A stretch of DNA of 64,000 bases from Campylobacter estrildidarum (GTDB lineage: Bacteria > Campylobacterota > Campylobacteria > Campylobacterales > Campylobacteraceae). Of this stretch, positions 21,481 through 31,020 are shown piece after piece (the first letter of the stretch is position 1; each line of letters begins with the position of its first letter). The notes under the pieces are model-generated. The model was not told the origin of the DNA and made no database searches. It saw nothing but the letters and a program-made list of their open reading frames with translations. The position numbers and the translations under genes were made by a program. The stretch spans positions 99,418 to 163,417 of the forward strand of contig NZ_NXLZ01000002.1 of NCBI RefSeq assembly GCF_005406205.1, written 5' to 3'.

Positions 21481-22671
21481 ATGCAAAATCATAAAAAAGC
21501 TTTATTTGCTTTAGCCCTAAGTGCTTTTTGTATGGGTGTTACTGAATTCGTTATGGCAGGAGTTTTGATTGATGTGCAGCATTATTTTCAAATTGATGCA
21601 AAAACTGCTGGTTATCTCACAACTTTATATGCAATAGGCGTTGTTATAGGTGCTCCTATTATTAGCATTATTTTAAGTCATTTTTACAGACATACCCAAC
21701 TTTTAATTAATCTTGGAGTTTTTGCTTTAGCTAATTTAATAATCTTTTTCAGTAACAATTTTTATCTCACAGCTCTAGCTCGTTTTATTGCAGGAACTCA
21801 ACACGGCGTATTTTTTGTCATTGCTACACTTGCAATTTCCACTATTGTTCCAAATGAAAAAAAATCAAGTGCTTTAGCCATCATGGTAACAGGACTTACC
21901 GTTGCCCTTGTTACAGGCGTTCCTTTAGGAACTTTTGTGGGGCATTATTTTGGTTTTAAATTTATCTTTTTGCTTATATTTTGTATCACAATGTTTGCTT
22001 TTGCTGGAGTTTGGCATATGATGCCTAAAAATTTAATTCCAAATCCTACAAGTCTTAAAAACCTTGCTCCAGCATTCTCTCACCGCAATTTGCTTAAAAC
22101 CTACACTATTACTCTTTGTAGTTGTGGGGCACAATTTGTTCTTTATACTTATTTGCAAAAATTACTTGTCGATGTCAGTGGTTTTAAAATACAAAGCACA
22201 GCTTATATCTTACTTTTATATGGAATATGTGCGATTTGTGGAAATTTATGGGGTGGAAAAATGGTTGATAAAAAGGGTGCAATTTTTTCATTAAGATTAA
22301 TTTTAAGCATACAAATTTTAGTGTTTTTGAGTTTTTTACTGACTATGCATATTCAAGTTTTAATTATCCTAAATATAGCCTTAATGGGATTTTTCTCTTT
22401 TTCAACTATACCGGCTTTAAAAATGCTAAGCATTACAAAAGCCAAACGACATACTTATAAGATCATAGATAGTACTATTAGTGTTAATGAAGCAGCTTTT
22501 AACGTTGGTATAGCCTTAGCAAGTTTTATAGGAGGCTTTGTTTTGGCAAATATAGGTATAGAATTTAACGCACTTTTTTCATCGCTTTTTGTATTACCCG
22601 CATTGATTTTCTCACTTATGTTTGCAAAAGATAAAATAAACTTTGAACATTTTAAAAAAATTAAAAAATAA
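21481..22671 (+). CDS. MFS transporter (AraJ/YdhP-type, probable efflux)
   Basis: A 396-residue inner-membrane protein with about twelve helices. The N-terminus FALALSAFCMGVTEFVMAGVL carries the GxxEFVxxG pattern of the drug:H+ antiporter-1 arabinose-efflux-like group, and motif C-like GLTVALVTGVPLGTFVG is present in helix 5. The gene begins 10 bp after pdxA. The substrate is unknown; similarity to sugar or drug efflux proteins is only at family level. Its stop lies 4 bp before the sigma-54 promoter of the next gene. Confidence 0.85.
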   Translation: MQNHKKALFALALSAFCMGVTEFVMAGVLIDVQHYFQIDAKTAGYLTTLYAIGVVIGAPIISIILSHFYRHTQLLINLGVFALANLIIFFSNNFYLTALARFIAGTQHGVFFVIATLAISTIVPNEKKSSALAIMVTGLTVALVTGVPLGTFVGHYFGFKFIFLLIFCITMFAFAGVWHMMPKNLIPNPTSLKNLAPAFSHRNLLKTYTITLCSCGAQFVLYTYLQKLLVDVSGFKIQSTAYILLLYGICAICGNLWGGKMVDKKGAIFSLRLILSIQILVFLSFLLTMHIQVLIILNIALMGFFSFSTIPALKMLSITKAKRHTYKIIDSTISVNEAAFNVGIALASFIGGFVLANIGIEFNALFSSLFVLPALIFSLMFAKDKINFEHFKKIKK

Positions 22672-22674
22672 AAG

Positions 22675-22690
22675 TGGAACGAAAATTGCT
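22675..22690 (+). promoter_or_regulatory. Sigma-54 (RpoN) promoter of ciaC
   Basis: TGGAAC-N5-TTGCT carries the invariant GG (22676-22677) and GC (22688-22689) exactly 12 bp apart, as needed for the -24/-12 elements. The transcript would start near 22701, about 23 bases upstream of the ciaC ATG, which has an AAAGGA ribosome site. In Campylobacter this promoter class drives the FlgSR-controlled hook and basal-body genes. Confidence 0.88.
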
Positions 22691-22723
22691 TTTTTGTTTT
22701 AAAAATCAAACAAAGGAAATGCA

Positions 22724-23041
22724 ATGACTATAGAAAATCAAAAAACATCTAACTTTACTTTTAGTTCAAGTACTAAAATTAAAGAAAAAACATCTTCAGT
22801 AGATGAATTTCAAGCTAATCTAAATGAAGTGAAGAACAAAGAAAAAAAAGAAGATAAAGAAAAATCAAATTCAAGCGAATTAAACAATAAAGATTTAGAT
22901 CTTGGAGCAATTAGAGAAGATTTTAGATCTTATGCATGGCAAAAAATGAGAGAGGATCAATACAAAAAAAATGAAGAAACTTTACTCAACAAACTTTTTG
23001 CAACTATAGATGCGGGAAATGTCGCGAGTAAAAATATTTAA
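22724..23041 (+). CDS. ciaC: CiaC-like flagellum-secreted invasion antigen
   Basis: A 105-residue hydrophilic protein without signal peptide. The Ser/Thr/Asn-rich N-terminus (MTIENQKTSNFTFSSSTK) is disordered-looking, as expected for flagellar type III export signals. The middle is Lys/Glu/Asn-rich, and the C-terminal half (DFRSYAWQKMREDQYKKNEETLLNKLFATIDAG) looks helical. Position and sequence agree with Cj1242 of C. jejuni, reported as CiaC, an effector secreted through the flagellar apparatus and needed for full invasion of cells. The sigma-54 promoter in front of it ties expression to flagellar assembly. The secretion role here is inferred from that homologue. Confidence 0.8.
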   Translation: MTIENQKTSNFTFSSSTKIKEKTSSVDEFQANLNEVKNKEKKEDKEKSNSSELNNKDLDLGAIREDFRSYAWQKMREDQYKKNEETLLNKLFATIDAGNVASKNI

Positions 23042-23068
23042 ATATGAAAATAAATTCAAATTATACAA

Positions 23069-23091
23069 GCGAGAATTATTACAATTCTCGC
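23069..23091. terminator. Hairpin downstream of ciaC, possible terminator
   Basis: A perfect 9-bp inverted repeat (GCGAGAATT and AATTCTCGC) encloses ATTAC, 28 bases after the ciaC stop. It lacks an immediate T-run on either side. A second A/T hairpin (AACTTTTT...AAAAAGTT followed by TTATTT) at about 23110-23132 may supply termination. The rest of the 197-bp gap up to hemE shows only AT-rich sequence. Confidence 0.5.
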
Positions 23092-23238
23092 AAAAATTCC
23101 AAAATTTATAACTTTTTTTTAAAAAGTTTTATTTAAAACTTCGCTTAAAGAGATAAAGAATTTGTTAAATCTAAAATGAAATAATAATTTAATTTTTCAA
23201 TAATTTTTGTTATAATTTTCCAAAAATAAAGGAAAATT

Positions 23239-24261
23239 ATGATTTTCATTGATGCTTGTTTTAAAAAATCAACGCCTTACACTCCTATTTGGATGATGCG
23301 TCAAGCTGGACGCTATTTGCCCGAATATATGCAAGTTCGCAAACAAGCTGGAGATTTTCTTTCCTTATGTAAAGATTATAAAAAAGCATCTGAAGTAAGC
23401 TTACAACCCGTAGAAATTTTAGGCGTAGATGCAGCAATCATTTTTTCGGATATTTTGGTTGTTCCTCTTGAAATGGGAATGCATTTACGTTTTGAAAAAG
23501 GAGAAGGACCTGTATTTAAAGATCCGATTTCTAGCATAGAGGATCTAAAAAAACTAGATACTCAAAACGCTCATAAAAAATTAAATTATGTTTATGACGC
23601 CTTAAAACTTACTCGAGAAAAACTTCCAAAAGATAAAGCACTTATAGGATTTTGTGGAAGCCCTTGGACTATAGCCACTTATATGATAGAAGGTGGCGGA
23701 AGTAAAAACTATGCAAAATGCAAAAAAATGCTTTATCAAAACCCAGAACTTTTACATTTGATTTTATCAAGTCTTACAGAAGTTTTAAAACTATATCTAG
23801 AAGAACAAATTAAAGCAGGAGCTAATGCTATTCAAATTTTTGATAGCTGGGCAAGTGCTTTAGAATGCAATGAATTTTTTAATTTCTCTTTTAATTATAT
23901 GCTTGAAATTTCTAATTTTATAAAAAACAAATATCCTAATATACCTGTCATTTTATTTCCTAAAGGAATCAGTGGTTATTTGGATAAAATTAAAGGAAAT
24001 TTCGATGTTTTTGGAGTTGATTGGAGCACTCCTTTAGAATTAGCACGTGATAAATTATCACACAAATATACTCTTCAAGGCAATATGGAACCTTGTAGAT
24101 TATACGATAAAAACTCCATCAAAGAAAGCGTAGATCAAATTTTACAAATTATGAAAAATAAAGCACATATTTTCAATTTAGGACACGGAATTTTACCGGA
24201 TATCCCTGTTGAAAATGCTAAATATTTTATCAAGCTTGTTCAAGAAAGTTCGGCTAAGTGA
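23239..24261 (+). CDS. hemE: Uroporphyrinogen decarboxylase
   Basis: Removes the four acetate carboxyls of uroporphyrinogen III to make coproporphyrinogen III, a cytosolic step in haem synthesis. The 340 residues contain [15 protein letters not shown] (the conserved substrate-binding Arg loop), [12 protein letters not shown] with the catalytic-pocket Asp, [16 protein letters not shown], and [13 protein letters not shown] near the C-terminus. The length is normal. AAAGGA precedes the ATG. Its stop overlaps the GTG start of the radical SAM gene. Confidence 0.97.
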   Translation: MIFIDACFKKSTPYTPIWMMRQAGRYLPEYMQVRKQAGDFLSLCKDYKKASEVSLQPVEILGVDAAIIFSDILVVPLEMGMHLRFEKGEGPVFKDPISSIEDLKKLDTQNAHKKLNYVYDALKLTREKLPKDKALIGFCGSPWTIATYMIEGGGSKNYAKCKKMLYQNPELLHLILSSLTEVLKLYLEEQIKAGANAIQIFDSWASALECNEFFNFSFNYMLEISNFIKNKYPNIPVILFPKGISGYLDKIKGNFDVFGVDWSTPLELARDKLSHKYTLQGNMEPCRLYDKNSIKESVDQILQIMKNKAHIFNLGHGILPDIPVENAKYFIKLVQESSAK

Positions 24262-25160
24262 AAATTGTTTTTGGACCTGTAAGCTCTAGACGCTTTGGAA
24301 GATCTTTAGGGGTGGATTTAAGCCCAAGCAAAAAACAATGCAATTTTGATTGCATCTATTGCGAACTTGAAGCTAAAAAAGCACAAGAGAAACAAGATGA
24401 AATCGTAGAAGTTACACAAATCATTTCGGAAGTTCAAACGATTATTGATAAAGGAATTAAATTTGATTTTCTTACACTAACCGCTAATGGCGAACCAAGT
24501 CTTTACCCTCATTTGGATGAATTAATCAAATCTTTACGCCAAATTGCTAAAAATAAAAAACTTCTTATCTTAAGCAATGGTACAGCCGTACTTGATCAAA
24601 ATAAATTTCAAAGTTTGTTAAAACTTGATGTAGTTAAATTCAGTTTAGATAGTGTTATTTCTAAAACTTTTTATCGCATTGATAGAGCTTTAAAAAACAT
24701 TGATTTAGAATTAATGATTCAAAAAATGGCAGAATTTAAAACAAAATTTCAAGGCGATCTTATTATGGAAATTTTGGTGGTTAAAGATCTAAATGATAAT
24801 GAAGAAGAATTTATAGCTCTTAATAAAGCTTTAGCTAAAATATCTCCAACAAGAATAGATCTAAGTAGCATCGATCGACCTCCAGCTTACGCAGTCAAAC
24901 CAATAGATGAAAAAAAACTTCACGAACTTTCAAAATTAATCACTTGTGCACCCGTTTTTCTAGCAAGAAGAAACTATAAAGAACAAAAACTTGAATTAAA
25001 TAAAGAAGAATTGCTAAAATTCCTTCATTTAAGAGCACAAAGTGAAATTGATGTAGAACATACTTTTAGCGAAAAATCTAAAATTCTTTTACAAGAATTA
25101 ATCCAAAAAAATGAAGTAAAAATCATTAATCTTGCGGGTGTCCAATTTTACAAAGCTTAA
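24258..25160 (+). CDS. Radical SAM protein (wybutosine-like/MoaA-related family)
   Basis: A 300-residue protein with an N-terminal iron-sulphur motif CNFDCIYC (CxxxCxxC, residues about 28-35) and the [19 protein letters not shown] leader that is typical of the COG0731 radical SAM group. The barrel segment [12 protein letters not shown] gives the SAM-binding GE motif. The C-terminus has a winged-helix-like segment. The substrate is unknown; related archaeal/eukaryal proteins (TYW1) modify tRNA, but that role is not established for bacterial members. It starts with GTG overlapping the hemE stop (GTGA), so it is coupled to hemE. Confidence 0.8.
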   Translation: MKIVFGPVSSRRFGRSLGVDLSPSKKQCNFDCIYCELEAKKAQEKQDEIVEVTQIISEVQTIIDKGIKFDFLTLTANGEPSLYPHLDELIKSLRQIAKNKKLLILSNGTAVLDQNKFQSLLKLDVVKFSLDSVISKTFYRIDRALKNIDLELMIQKMAEFKTKFQGDLIMEILVVKDLNDNEEEFIALNKALAKISPTRIDLSSIDRPPAYAVKPIDEKKLHELSKLITCAPVFLARRNYKEQKLELNKEELLKFLHLRAQSEIDVEHTFSEKSKILLQELIQKNEVKIINLAGVQFYKA

Positions 25161-25182
25161 TACAGAGTAATATTTAAAAATT

Positions 25183-26244
25183 TTGATAAATTTACTAAAA
25201 GGAGAAACCCAAATAACTAACGAAAAAATCATCTCTTATGAAGAATTTAAAGCTAATCCTATGCTTAAATGGTTTTTTGATACAGAAATCAAGCATAGTG
25301 TTAAAGATAGGTATTATCAAGAATGGCAAGAATTTATCAACAAAGAAGGTATTGTGGTTTGCATCATAAGAGATCCTAAAGGTGAGGATATTCTTAAGTT
25401 GGATCCATTGTTTGGCAGAGTAGCAATGCTAGATGTATTATTTCGTAATGATTGGTGTTATGATTATGAATTTTTTGAATTTGTTTTACAATTTGTCAAA
25501 GATCAAAGATGGTTGAATTTTTTACTTGCGTGCAATACAATTGGTTGGAATGATGATGAACTCGATTTAGAAAAAACAAAAAAATTATCAAGCTTTTAAC
25601 AGATAAAGGAGTTAATATCAATGCTTACTTTTATGATAGTGATGGAGAATATAAATCTTTAATCTTTCAAACTTGTCCTCTAGATTCCGCTAGTAAAATA
25701 GAAAGAGCCAATAAATTAGAACTTTTATCTTTTTTATTGGAACTAGGAGCAGATCCTAATCTTAAAAACTCAGAGGGTGAAAATTTTTTACACAAGCTTC
25801 TTGTTTTTGAAGAGCAAAAATTTGCCAATGCCTTAATTGATAGTGGTAAACAATGAAATTACAGATAAAGGAGCGATTTCTTATGGAGAAAGTGCTTTGA
25901 TAGCAGCGGTAAGAAATTGCTATTCTAGCACAGTTAAAAAACTCATTGAAGCAGGAGCTAATGTCAATGTTTTTGATAATTTTGGAGATTCAGCTCTTGA
26001 TCTTATAGGCAATAAAAGTGAAACCATAAAAAAATACCTTCTTAAAGCAGGAGCTAAAAGTTCTTTAGAGCTTTTAGGTAGTAAAGAAAAACTTGAAGAA
26101 TTTGAAAATGAAATGCGAAGCAAAGGAAAAATACAAGATAAAATACAAAAAGAACACGAAAAACAACTTGAGGAAAATTATCTTGCTATCTTAGAAAAAA
26201 CTCCTTTAGTTTTTCATAGAAACATAGAAGTTATCAAGGCATAA
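25183..26244 (+). pseudogene. Ankyrin-repeat protein, broken by at least two frameshifts
   Basis: Three consecutive reading frames make up one ankyrin-type protein. Frame one (25183-25599) has the acidic N-terminal part ending DELDLEKTKK. One extra A in the A7 tract at 25578-25584 would continue into a second frame (to about 25855) reading IIKLLTDKGVNINAY...LLELGADPNLKNSEGENFLHKLL. A second shift near 25845-25850 leads to the third frame (to 26244) with GESALIAAVRN...LIEAGANVNVFDNFGDSALDLIG...LLKAGAKSS. The motifs LLELGADPN and LIEAGANVN are classic ankyrin repeats. The first frame starts with a weak TTG (25183), and an AAGGAG at 25199-25204 has no proper start codon after it. It could be a sequencing homopolymer error at the first site, but two breaks favour decay. 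Confidence 0.8.
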
Positions 26245-26245
26245 A

Positions 26246-26374
26246 ATGATCACTATACATACAGGAGAGATTGAATTAATGCTATGTGATAAGGAATTAA
26301 AATATAAAAACTATGGTTATAGCAGTGCTTTAAACAAAACACGCTCTAGTTACTTAAATATCTTGAGTTTTTGA
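26246..26374 (+). other. Short open frame, probable gene remnant downstream of ankyrin pseudogene
   Basis: An ATG two bases from the end of the ankyrin frame opens 42 codons (MITIHTGEIELMLC...) ending at 26374, which overlaps the 3' end of uvrC on the other strand by 25 bp. No ribosome site is clear. The length and the abrupt overlap suggest a truncated 5' part of a former second gene of the ankyrin unit rather than a working gene. Confidence 0.3.
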
Positions 26375-28167
26375 GCCATAGTTTTACCTACAAGGGCGCA
26401 AAGCTCATCAAAGTTTGCCTTATAAATAGATTCAAAATTTCCATAATAAGCTAAAAGTTTCTGTATAGAACCAGCACTTAAACCCAATTTGATAAGCTTA
26501 GAGCTTTCCAAATCTTGTTTTTTCTTTGTTTTCTGATGAAAACTTATAGCAAAACGATGGGCTTCATCTCTTAGTTTTTGCAAAAATTGCAATTTTTTAT
26601 CATCTACATTTAAAGAAAATTCACCTTTTAAAGAATGAATTTTATCTTTAGCACCTCCTTTGGCTCTGTGTGCTTTTGCATCGATTTTCTCTTTAGAAAT
26701 AGCTAAAATATCTATATTTGCACCACTACTTAGAACAATATCTTTTGCTAGTTCTAGTAAAGTTTTTCCACCATCTATAAGCCATAAATCAGGCGGAGTA
26801 TTGTCTTGAAAATCTAAAGCCCTACGCGTTAAAACTTCACGCATTTGATCATAATCATTTTTATATTTAAGATGGAATTTTCTATATAAATTTTTATCCC
26901 ATACTCCAAATTTATAAACTACCATAGCTCCAACATTTGCAACTCCTTGTAAATGAGAGTTATCGAAAATTTCAATATGATTTGGAAAATTTTCAAGCTC
27001 AAAATAATCTTGAATTTCTTTTTGTATTTTAAAGTTGCTATCTTTTTGTTCTTTTTCTATATTTAAAAGTGCATTTTCAAAAGCAAGATCACAAATTTTT
27101 CTTTTTTCTCCTATTTTTGGCATTTTAATATTGATTTTTTTCTCAAAACGCTTACTTAAAATTTCCTCTAAAAGCTCTCTATCATCAAATTCTTCATAAA
27201 TATAAATAGTATGGGCAACTAAAGGGGTATCGGTGCTAAAATTCTCTAAAATGAGTTGTTTATAAATTTCATTTTTTTCAAAATTTAGAGTATTCTTTAA
27301 AAACGTCGTTTTAGAATTTACACTGATAATCTTTCCATTTTGCACCACAAAACGAATAGTCGAAAGTATGGAATCTTTAAAAACAATAGCAAAGATCTCA
27401 AAATCTTCTAATTTAGCAATATCGATTTGAATTTTTACCTCTAAATCTTTAATAGTGTTAATTTGATCTCTTACCTTAGCTGCCTCTTCATAATTTTCAT
27501 TTTGAGCTAGACTAAGCATTTGTTTTTCTAAATTTTTAATTAAAATACTAGGATTTAAAAGTGCATTAACAGCATTATTTAAAATTTTTTTATATTCTTC
27601 TTGGCTTACTCTATTATCGCAAGGCGCTAAACAACGATGGATTTGATAAAAAATGCAAGGGCTTTTGCAATTTGCTTTTTGCTTCAAAGGATAATACAAA
27701 TAAAGGGCGTTTAAAAGCTCTTTAGCTCCTTTAAAAAAGGGGCCAAAATATCTAATTTTAGTTTTTTTTATAAGTTTTCTTGTAGTTTGAAAACGTGGAA
27801 AATCTTCATTAAAATCTATATAAATATAAGGATAAGTTTTATCATCTCTTAAGAGTATATTGTATTTTGGATGCAATTGTTTGATAAAAGAATTTTCTAA
27901 AATCAAAGCATCTGCCTCTGAATTAGTCGTAATAAATTCTAAATGTGCAGTTTCTTCTATCATTTTTTGTATCCTTAAAGAATTTCTACTATTTGCACAT
28001 AATCTAGGATGAAAAGTAAAATAACTTCTAACTCTATTTTTTAAATTTTTAGCCTTGCCCACATATAAAAGTTTTCCATTTTGATCAAAATACTGATATA
28101 CTCCTGATTTTTGGGGTAAAGTTCGGAGTTCTTTTTCTAAAATATTTTTGGATGATTTTTCAAGCAT
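26350..28167 (-). CDS. uvrC: Excinuclease ABC subunit C
   Basis: Makes the dual incisions around DNA lesions in nucleotide excision repair with UvrA and UvrB. The 605 residues comprise an N-terminal GIY-YIG nuclease domain (KSGVYQYF...LLYVGKAKNLKNRVRSYF, residues about 18-50), a zinc/iron-type Cys cluster (CKSPCIFYQIHRCLAPC), a UVR domain (NYEEAAKVRDQI), the RNase H-like nuclease with IFDNSHLQG and LWLIDGGKT, and a C-terminal helix-hairpin-helix region. It overlaps the upstream gene on the same strand by 8 bp. Confidence 0.97.
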   Translation of the reverse strand: MLEKSSKNILEKELRTLPQKSGVYQYFDQNGKLLYVGKAKNLKNRVRSYFTFHPRLCANSRNSLRIQKMIEETAHLEFITTNSEADALILENSFIKQLHPKYNILLRDDKTYPYIYIDFNEDFPRFQTTRKLIKKTKIRYFGPFFKGAKELLNALYLYYPLKQKANCKSPCIFYQIHRCLAPCDNRVSQEEYKKILNNAVNALLNPSILIKNLEKQMLSLAQNENYEEAAKVRDQINTIKDLEVKIQIDIAKLEDFEIFAIVFKDSILSTIRFVVQNGKIISVNSKTTFLKNTLNFEKNEIYKQLILENFSTDTPLVAHTIYIYEEFDDRELLEEILSKRFEKKINIKMPKIGEKRKICDLAFENALLNIEKEQKDSNFKIQKEIQDYFELENFPNHIEIFDNSHLQGVANVGAMVVYKFGVWDKNLYRKFHLKYKNDYDQMREVLTRRALDFQDNTPPDLWLIDGGKTLLELAKDIVLSSGANIDILAISKEKIDAKAHRAKGGAKDKIHSLKGEFSLNVDDKKLQFLQKLRDEAHRFAISFHQKTKKKQDLESSKLIKLGLSAGSIQKLLAYYGNFESIYKANFDELCALVGKTMAQKLKIFK

Positions 28168-28633
28168 TTTTTATAATTTGCCTTAATTCTTCAAATTTAT
28201 GTGCTAACACTTTATTTTCTAAAGTATTTTTAAAACAGCCCAAACTTAATTCTATGTATGGATTTTTTTTGATATTTTCTTCATTTTTAACACTAAAGCT
28301 ATATTTTTGCGTCATCACTCTGATATCTTTTATGTTTGAAAAACCACTTAAAGGATACACTTGGGCGTATTTTTTTATGAGAATTTTAATATAAATTTTG
28401 CTATTATCATGATTTAATTCTTGAAAGCCTGCAGGATGTGAAGTAATAATATTTAAAATATCATTTTTTATATAAATCCTAGCTATTAAACGTTGCTTTG
28501 CGGGTGGTAAAGAATTTAAAAAATCCTTACAAAAAAACAAGGTTTTTAAAGGTTTATAATGAGATTTACTCATCAAATCATTAACAATAGCACTAACATT
28601 TTTAATCGTTTTTTGATTTTGAATTTTTACCAT
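28160..28633 (-). CDS. Conserved hypothetical protein, DUF721/DciA-like
   Basis: A 157-residue basic protein with no signal peptide. Residues about 35-90 (FLNSLPPAKQRLIARIYIKNDILNIITSHPAGFQEL) resemble the DUF721/DciA fold, where a predicted helix precedes strands carrying nucleic-acid contacts. DciA is a replicative-helicase loader or operator in many bacteria. The similarity is by eye and weak, so function stays unassigned. It is transcribed just before uvrC and overlaps it by 8 bp. Its start is divergent from, and about 15 bp inside, the probable start of a small lipoprotein on the other strand. Confidence 0.6.
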   Translation of the reverse strand: MVKIQNQKTIKNVSAIVNDLMSKSHYKPLKTLFFCKDFLNSLPPAKQRLIARIYIKNDILNIITSHPAGFQELNHDNSKIYIKILIKKYAQVYPLSGFSNIKDIRVMTQKYSFSVKNEENIKKNPYIELSLGCFKNTLENKVLAHKFEELRQIIKNA

Positions 28634-28768
28634 AAAATAATTTTATCATTTTTTTTCTTAATTTTTTTGTGCTCTTGTGGATATAAAGGCGATCCACAAT
28701 ACACGACTTATGAACAAAATGGCTCTATAAAAAGCATTAAAAAATATGAACAACTCAATAGGTGGTGA
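28619..28768 (+). CDS. Small LptM-like lipoprotein (start uncertain)
   Basis: About 49 residues with a hydrophobic signal segment ([14 protein letters not shown]) ending in a lipobox-like LCSC, followed by CGYKGDPQY. The CGxKGPLY-type start of mature LptM (YifL), which helps LptD assembly in E. coli, is similar. The open frame extends up to 28559, but that would overlap the divergent gene more; TTG codons at 28613 and 28619 fit the signal peptide better. No good ribosome site is visible. Its stop is 4 bp before guaA, so it is likely co-transcribed with guaA. Confidence 0.55.
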   Translation: MNFYHKIILSFFFLIFLCSCGYKGDPQYTTYEQNGSIKSIKKYEQLNRW

Positions 28769-28772
28769 TATA

Positions 28773-30308
28773 ATGAAAAAAGCAGATATTTTAGTTTTAG
28801 ATTTTGGCTCTCAATACACACAATTAATCGCTAGAAGATTAAGAGAACAAGGGGTTTATGCGGAAATTTTACCCTTTAATGTAAGCTTAGCTGATATTAA
28901 GGCAAAAGAACCTAAAGGCATTATATTAAGCGGCGGCCCAGCAAGTGTTTATGCAAGAGATGCTTATTTTTGCGACAAAGGCGTTTTTGATTTAGGTTTG
29001 CCTATTCTTGGAATTTGTTATGGTATGCAACTGATGGCGCATCATTTTAGTGCTAGTGTTGCTCCAGCAGGACATAAAGAATATGGAAAAGCAACCATAG
29101 AAATTCAAAAAGATAGCGCATTGTTTAAAAATTTACCTAAAAAACAAACTGTGTGGATGAGTCATTCTGATAAAGTAGAAAATTTACCTCAAGGCTTTGA
29201 AGTTTTAGCAACGAGTGAAAATAGTCCTTTTTGTGTCTTTGCTAATGAAGAAAAGAAATTCTTTGCTTTGCAATTTCACCCAGAAGTTCAGCACAGCGAA
29301 TTTGGTAAAAATATTTTGAAAAATTTTGCTAAATACGCCTGCAATTGCGAAAGTGTTTGGAATATGGGCTCTTTTGCTAAAACTCAAACAGAAAAAATTC
29401 GTGAAGAAGTTGGAAATGATAAAGTTTTATGTGCTGTGAGTGGCGGGGTTGATAGTAGCGTTGTGGCAGCGCTTTTATCAAGTGCAATTAAAAAACAAGT
29501 AATTGTTGTTTTTGTAGATAATGGCTTGTTGCGTGCTAATGAACGTGAGCAAGTAGAATTTATGTTTAAAAACACACTAAAAACAGATCTTATAAGCATT
29601 GATGCGAGTGAAATTTTTCTAAGTCGCTTAGCTGGAGTGATCGATCCTGAACAAAAAAGAAAAATCATAGGAAACACCTTTATAGAAGTTTTTGAACAAG
29701 AAGCAAAAAAGCATAGCGACGTTAAATATCTCGCCCAAGGCACTCTTTATACTGATATTATTGAAAGTTCAGTTATCGGTGCTAGTAAGACTATTAAAAG
29801 TCATCACAATGTCGGAGGTTTGCCTGAAAAAATGAATCTAAAACTCATCGAACCTTTAAAAGAAATCTTTAAAGATGAAGTAAGGGCTTTAGGTTTGGAA
29901 CTAGGCTTAAGTAAAGAAGTTGTTTATCGTCATCCTTTTCCTGGACCTGGTCTTGCTATACGTATTATGGGTGAAGTTAATCGTCCTAGTTTAGAATTAC
30001 TCAGACAAGCAGATGTTATTTTACTTGAAGAATTAAAAAGCACAGGTTGGTATGATAAAACATGGCAAGCATTTTGTGTACTCTTAAATGTAAAAAGCGT
30101 CGGTGTTATGGGGGATAATCGCACTTACGATAATGCCGTTTGTGTACGCATTGTAGATGCGAGCGATGGAATGACTGCAACCTTTTCTCATTTACCTTAT
30201 GAAATTTTAGAAAATATCAGTCGTCGTATTATCAATGAAGTAAAAGGGATCAATCGCGTAGTATATGATATATCGAGCAAACCGCCTGCAACAATTGAGT
30301 GGGAATGA
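28773..30308 (+). CDS. guaA: GMP synthase (glutamine-hydrolysing)
   Basis: Converts XMP to GMP with glutamine and ATP. The class I amidotransferase domain at the N-terminus has the nucleophile Cys in [10 protein letters not shown] and the His-Glu pair in [10 protein letters not shown]. It is followed by the ATP pyrophosphatase domain with the P-loop [15 protein letters not shown], and the C-terminal dimerisation domain with [17 protein letters not shown] and [12 protein letters not shown] start it at 28773, where AGGTGG is 7 bases upstream and the product begins [15 protein letters not shown]; an ATG at 28746 in frame lacks a ribosome site and lies within the preceding lipoprotein. The length of 511 residues is normal. 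Confidence 0.97.
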   Translation: MKKADILVLDFGSQYTQLIARRLREQGVYAEILPFNVSLADIKAKEPKGIILSGGPASVYARDAYFCDKGVFDLGLPILGICYGMQLMAHHFSASVAPAGHKEYGKATIEIQKDSALFKNLPKKQTVWMSHSDKVENLPQGFEVLATSENSPFCVFANEEKKFFALQFHPEVQHSEFGKNILKNFAKYACNCESVWNMGSFAKTQTEKIREEVGNDKVLCAVSGGVDSSVVAALLSSAIKKQVIVVFVDNGLLRANEREQVEFMFKNTLKTDLISIDASEIFLSRLAGVIDPEQKRKIIGNTFIEVFEQEAKKHSDVKYLAQGTLYTDIIESSVIGASKTIKSHHNVGGLPEKMNLKLIEPLKEIFKDEVRALGLELGLSKEVVYRHPFPGPGLAIRIMGEVNRPSLELLRQADVILLEELKSTGWYDKTWQAFCVLLNVKSVGVMGDNRTYDNAVCVRIVDASDGMTATFSHLPYEILENISRRIINEVKGINRVVYDISSKPPATIEWE

Positions 30309-30866
30309 TTATTTTTTACAATAATACACTACAGCTGGTGGAACGTTTTGCCAAACTATTTTTGAAATTTTTACTTCGCTAAAAAGTTTAAAAATTTTTG
30401 AACGAAAAGCTTTACTAGATGGACTTGGAAGTATATAAGCAAAGGTTGTAAAATATCCACCTTTGGACAAATTTCTATAAATCACATTTAAAAGTTTCTC
30501 TTGCTCATCATCTTTAAGTAAAGCCCAAGGAATTCCAGAGACTACAATATCAACATTTTGCATATCCCTTTCGTATAAAAAATGCTCTAAATTTTCAGCA
30601 TTTCCTATTTGCAAATCTAAATTTTCATATTTTTTAGAAAGTTTTTTTGCCATTTTATCATTGATTTCTACAGCAAAAAATTTAGCATCTTTATGTTTTT
30701 TCTTAAGTATAGTTTCTGTAAATGCTCCCGTTCCTGGTCCTATTTCAACTATATTTCTAACACTTTCTAAACCTATATTTTGCGTTATTACCTTTCTTAA
30801 CTTTTTAGAACTAGGACATAAGGCACCTACTTGTTTAGGATTTTTTAAATAATAATAAAAAAACAT
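30309..30866 (-). CDS. Class I SAM-dependent methyltransferase (phospholipid/rRNA-adenine-like)
   Basis: A 185-residue methyltransferase. The SAM-binding motif I is NIVEIGPGTGAFTETIL, and the acidic post-motif is FFAVEINDKMA. An N-terminal KNPKQVGALCPSSKKL segment is similar to that in phosphatidylethanolamine N-methyltransferases of the PmtA type, and motif IV is VDIVVSGIPWALL. The substrate could be a lipid; the related KsgA-type rRNA enzymes have an NLPY motif that is absent here. The gene ends 1 bp from the convergent guaA. Confidence 0.75.
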   Translation of the reverse strand: MFFYYYLKNPKQVGALCPSSKKLRKVITQNIGLESVRNIVEIGPGTGAFTETILKKKHKDAKFFAVEINDKMAKKLSKKYENLDLQIGNAENLEHFLYERDMQNVDIVVSGIPWALLKDDEQEKLLNVIYRNLSKGGYFTTFAYILPSPSSKAFRSKIFKLFSEVKISKIVWQNVPPAVVYYCKK

Positions 30867-31020
30867 AATTACCCTTAAAAAATAAAATATCCTAAAAAAT
30901 AATTATAAAAAAATAGAATGAAATTAATGTGAAATTTAATAATAAAAATCTTAAATCTATTATTAAAATTTTATAAAAATAAAGTTAAAATTATGTTTTA
31001 CAACACTTCAAGGATGAAAT

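Noticed and set aside
25570..25590. Phase variation of the ankyrin gene through the A7 tract.
   Set aside because: A second, non-homopolymer frameshift is present downstream and Campylobacter phase variation mostly uses poly-G runs, so decay is more likely; not fully excluded.
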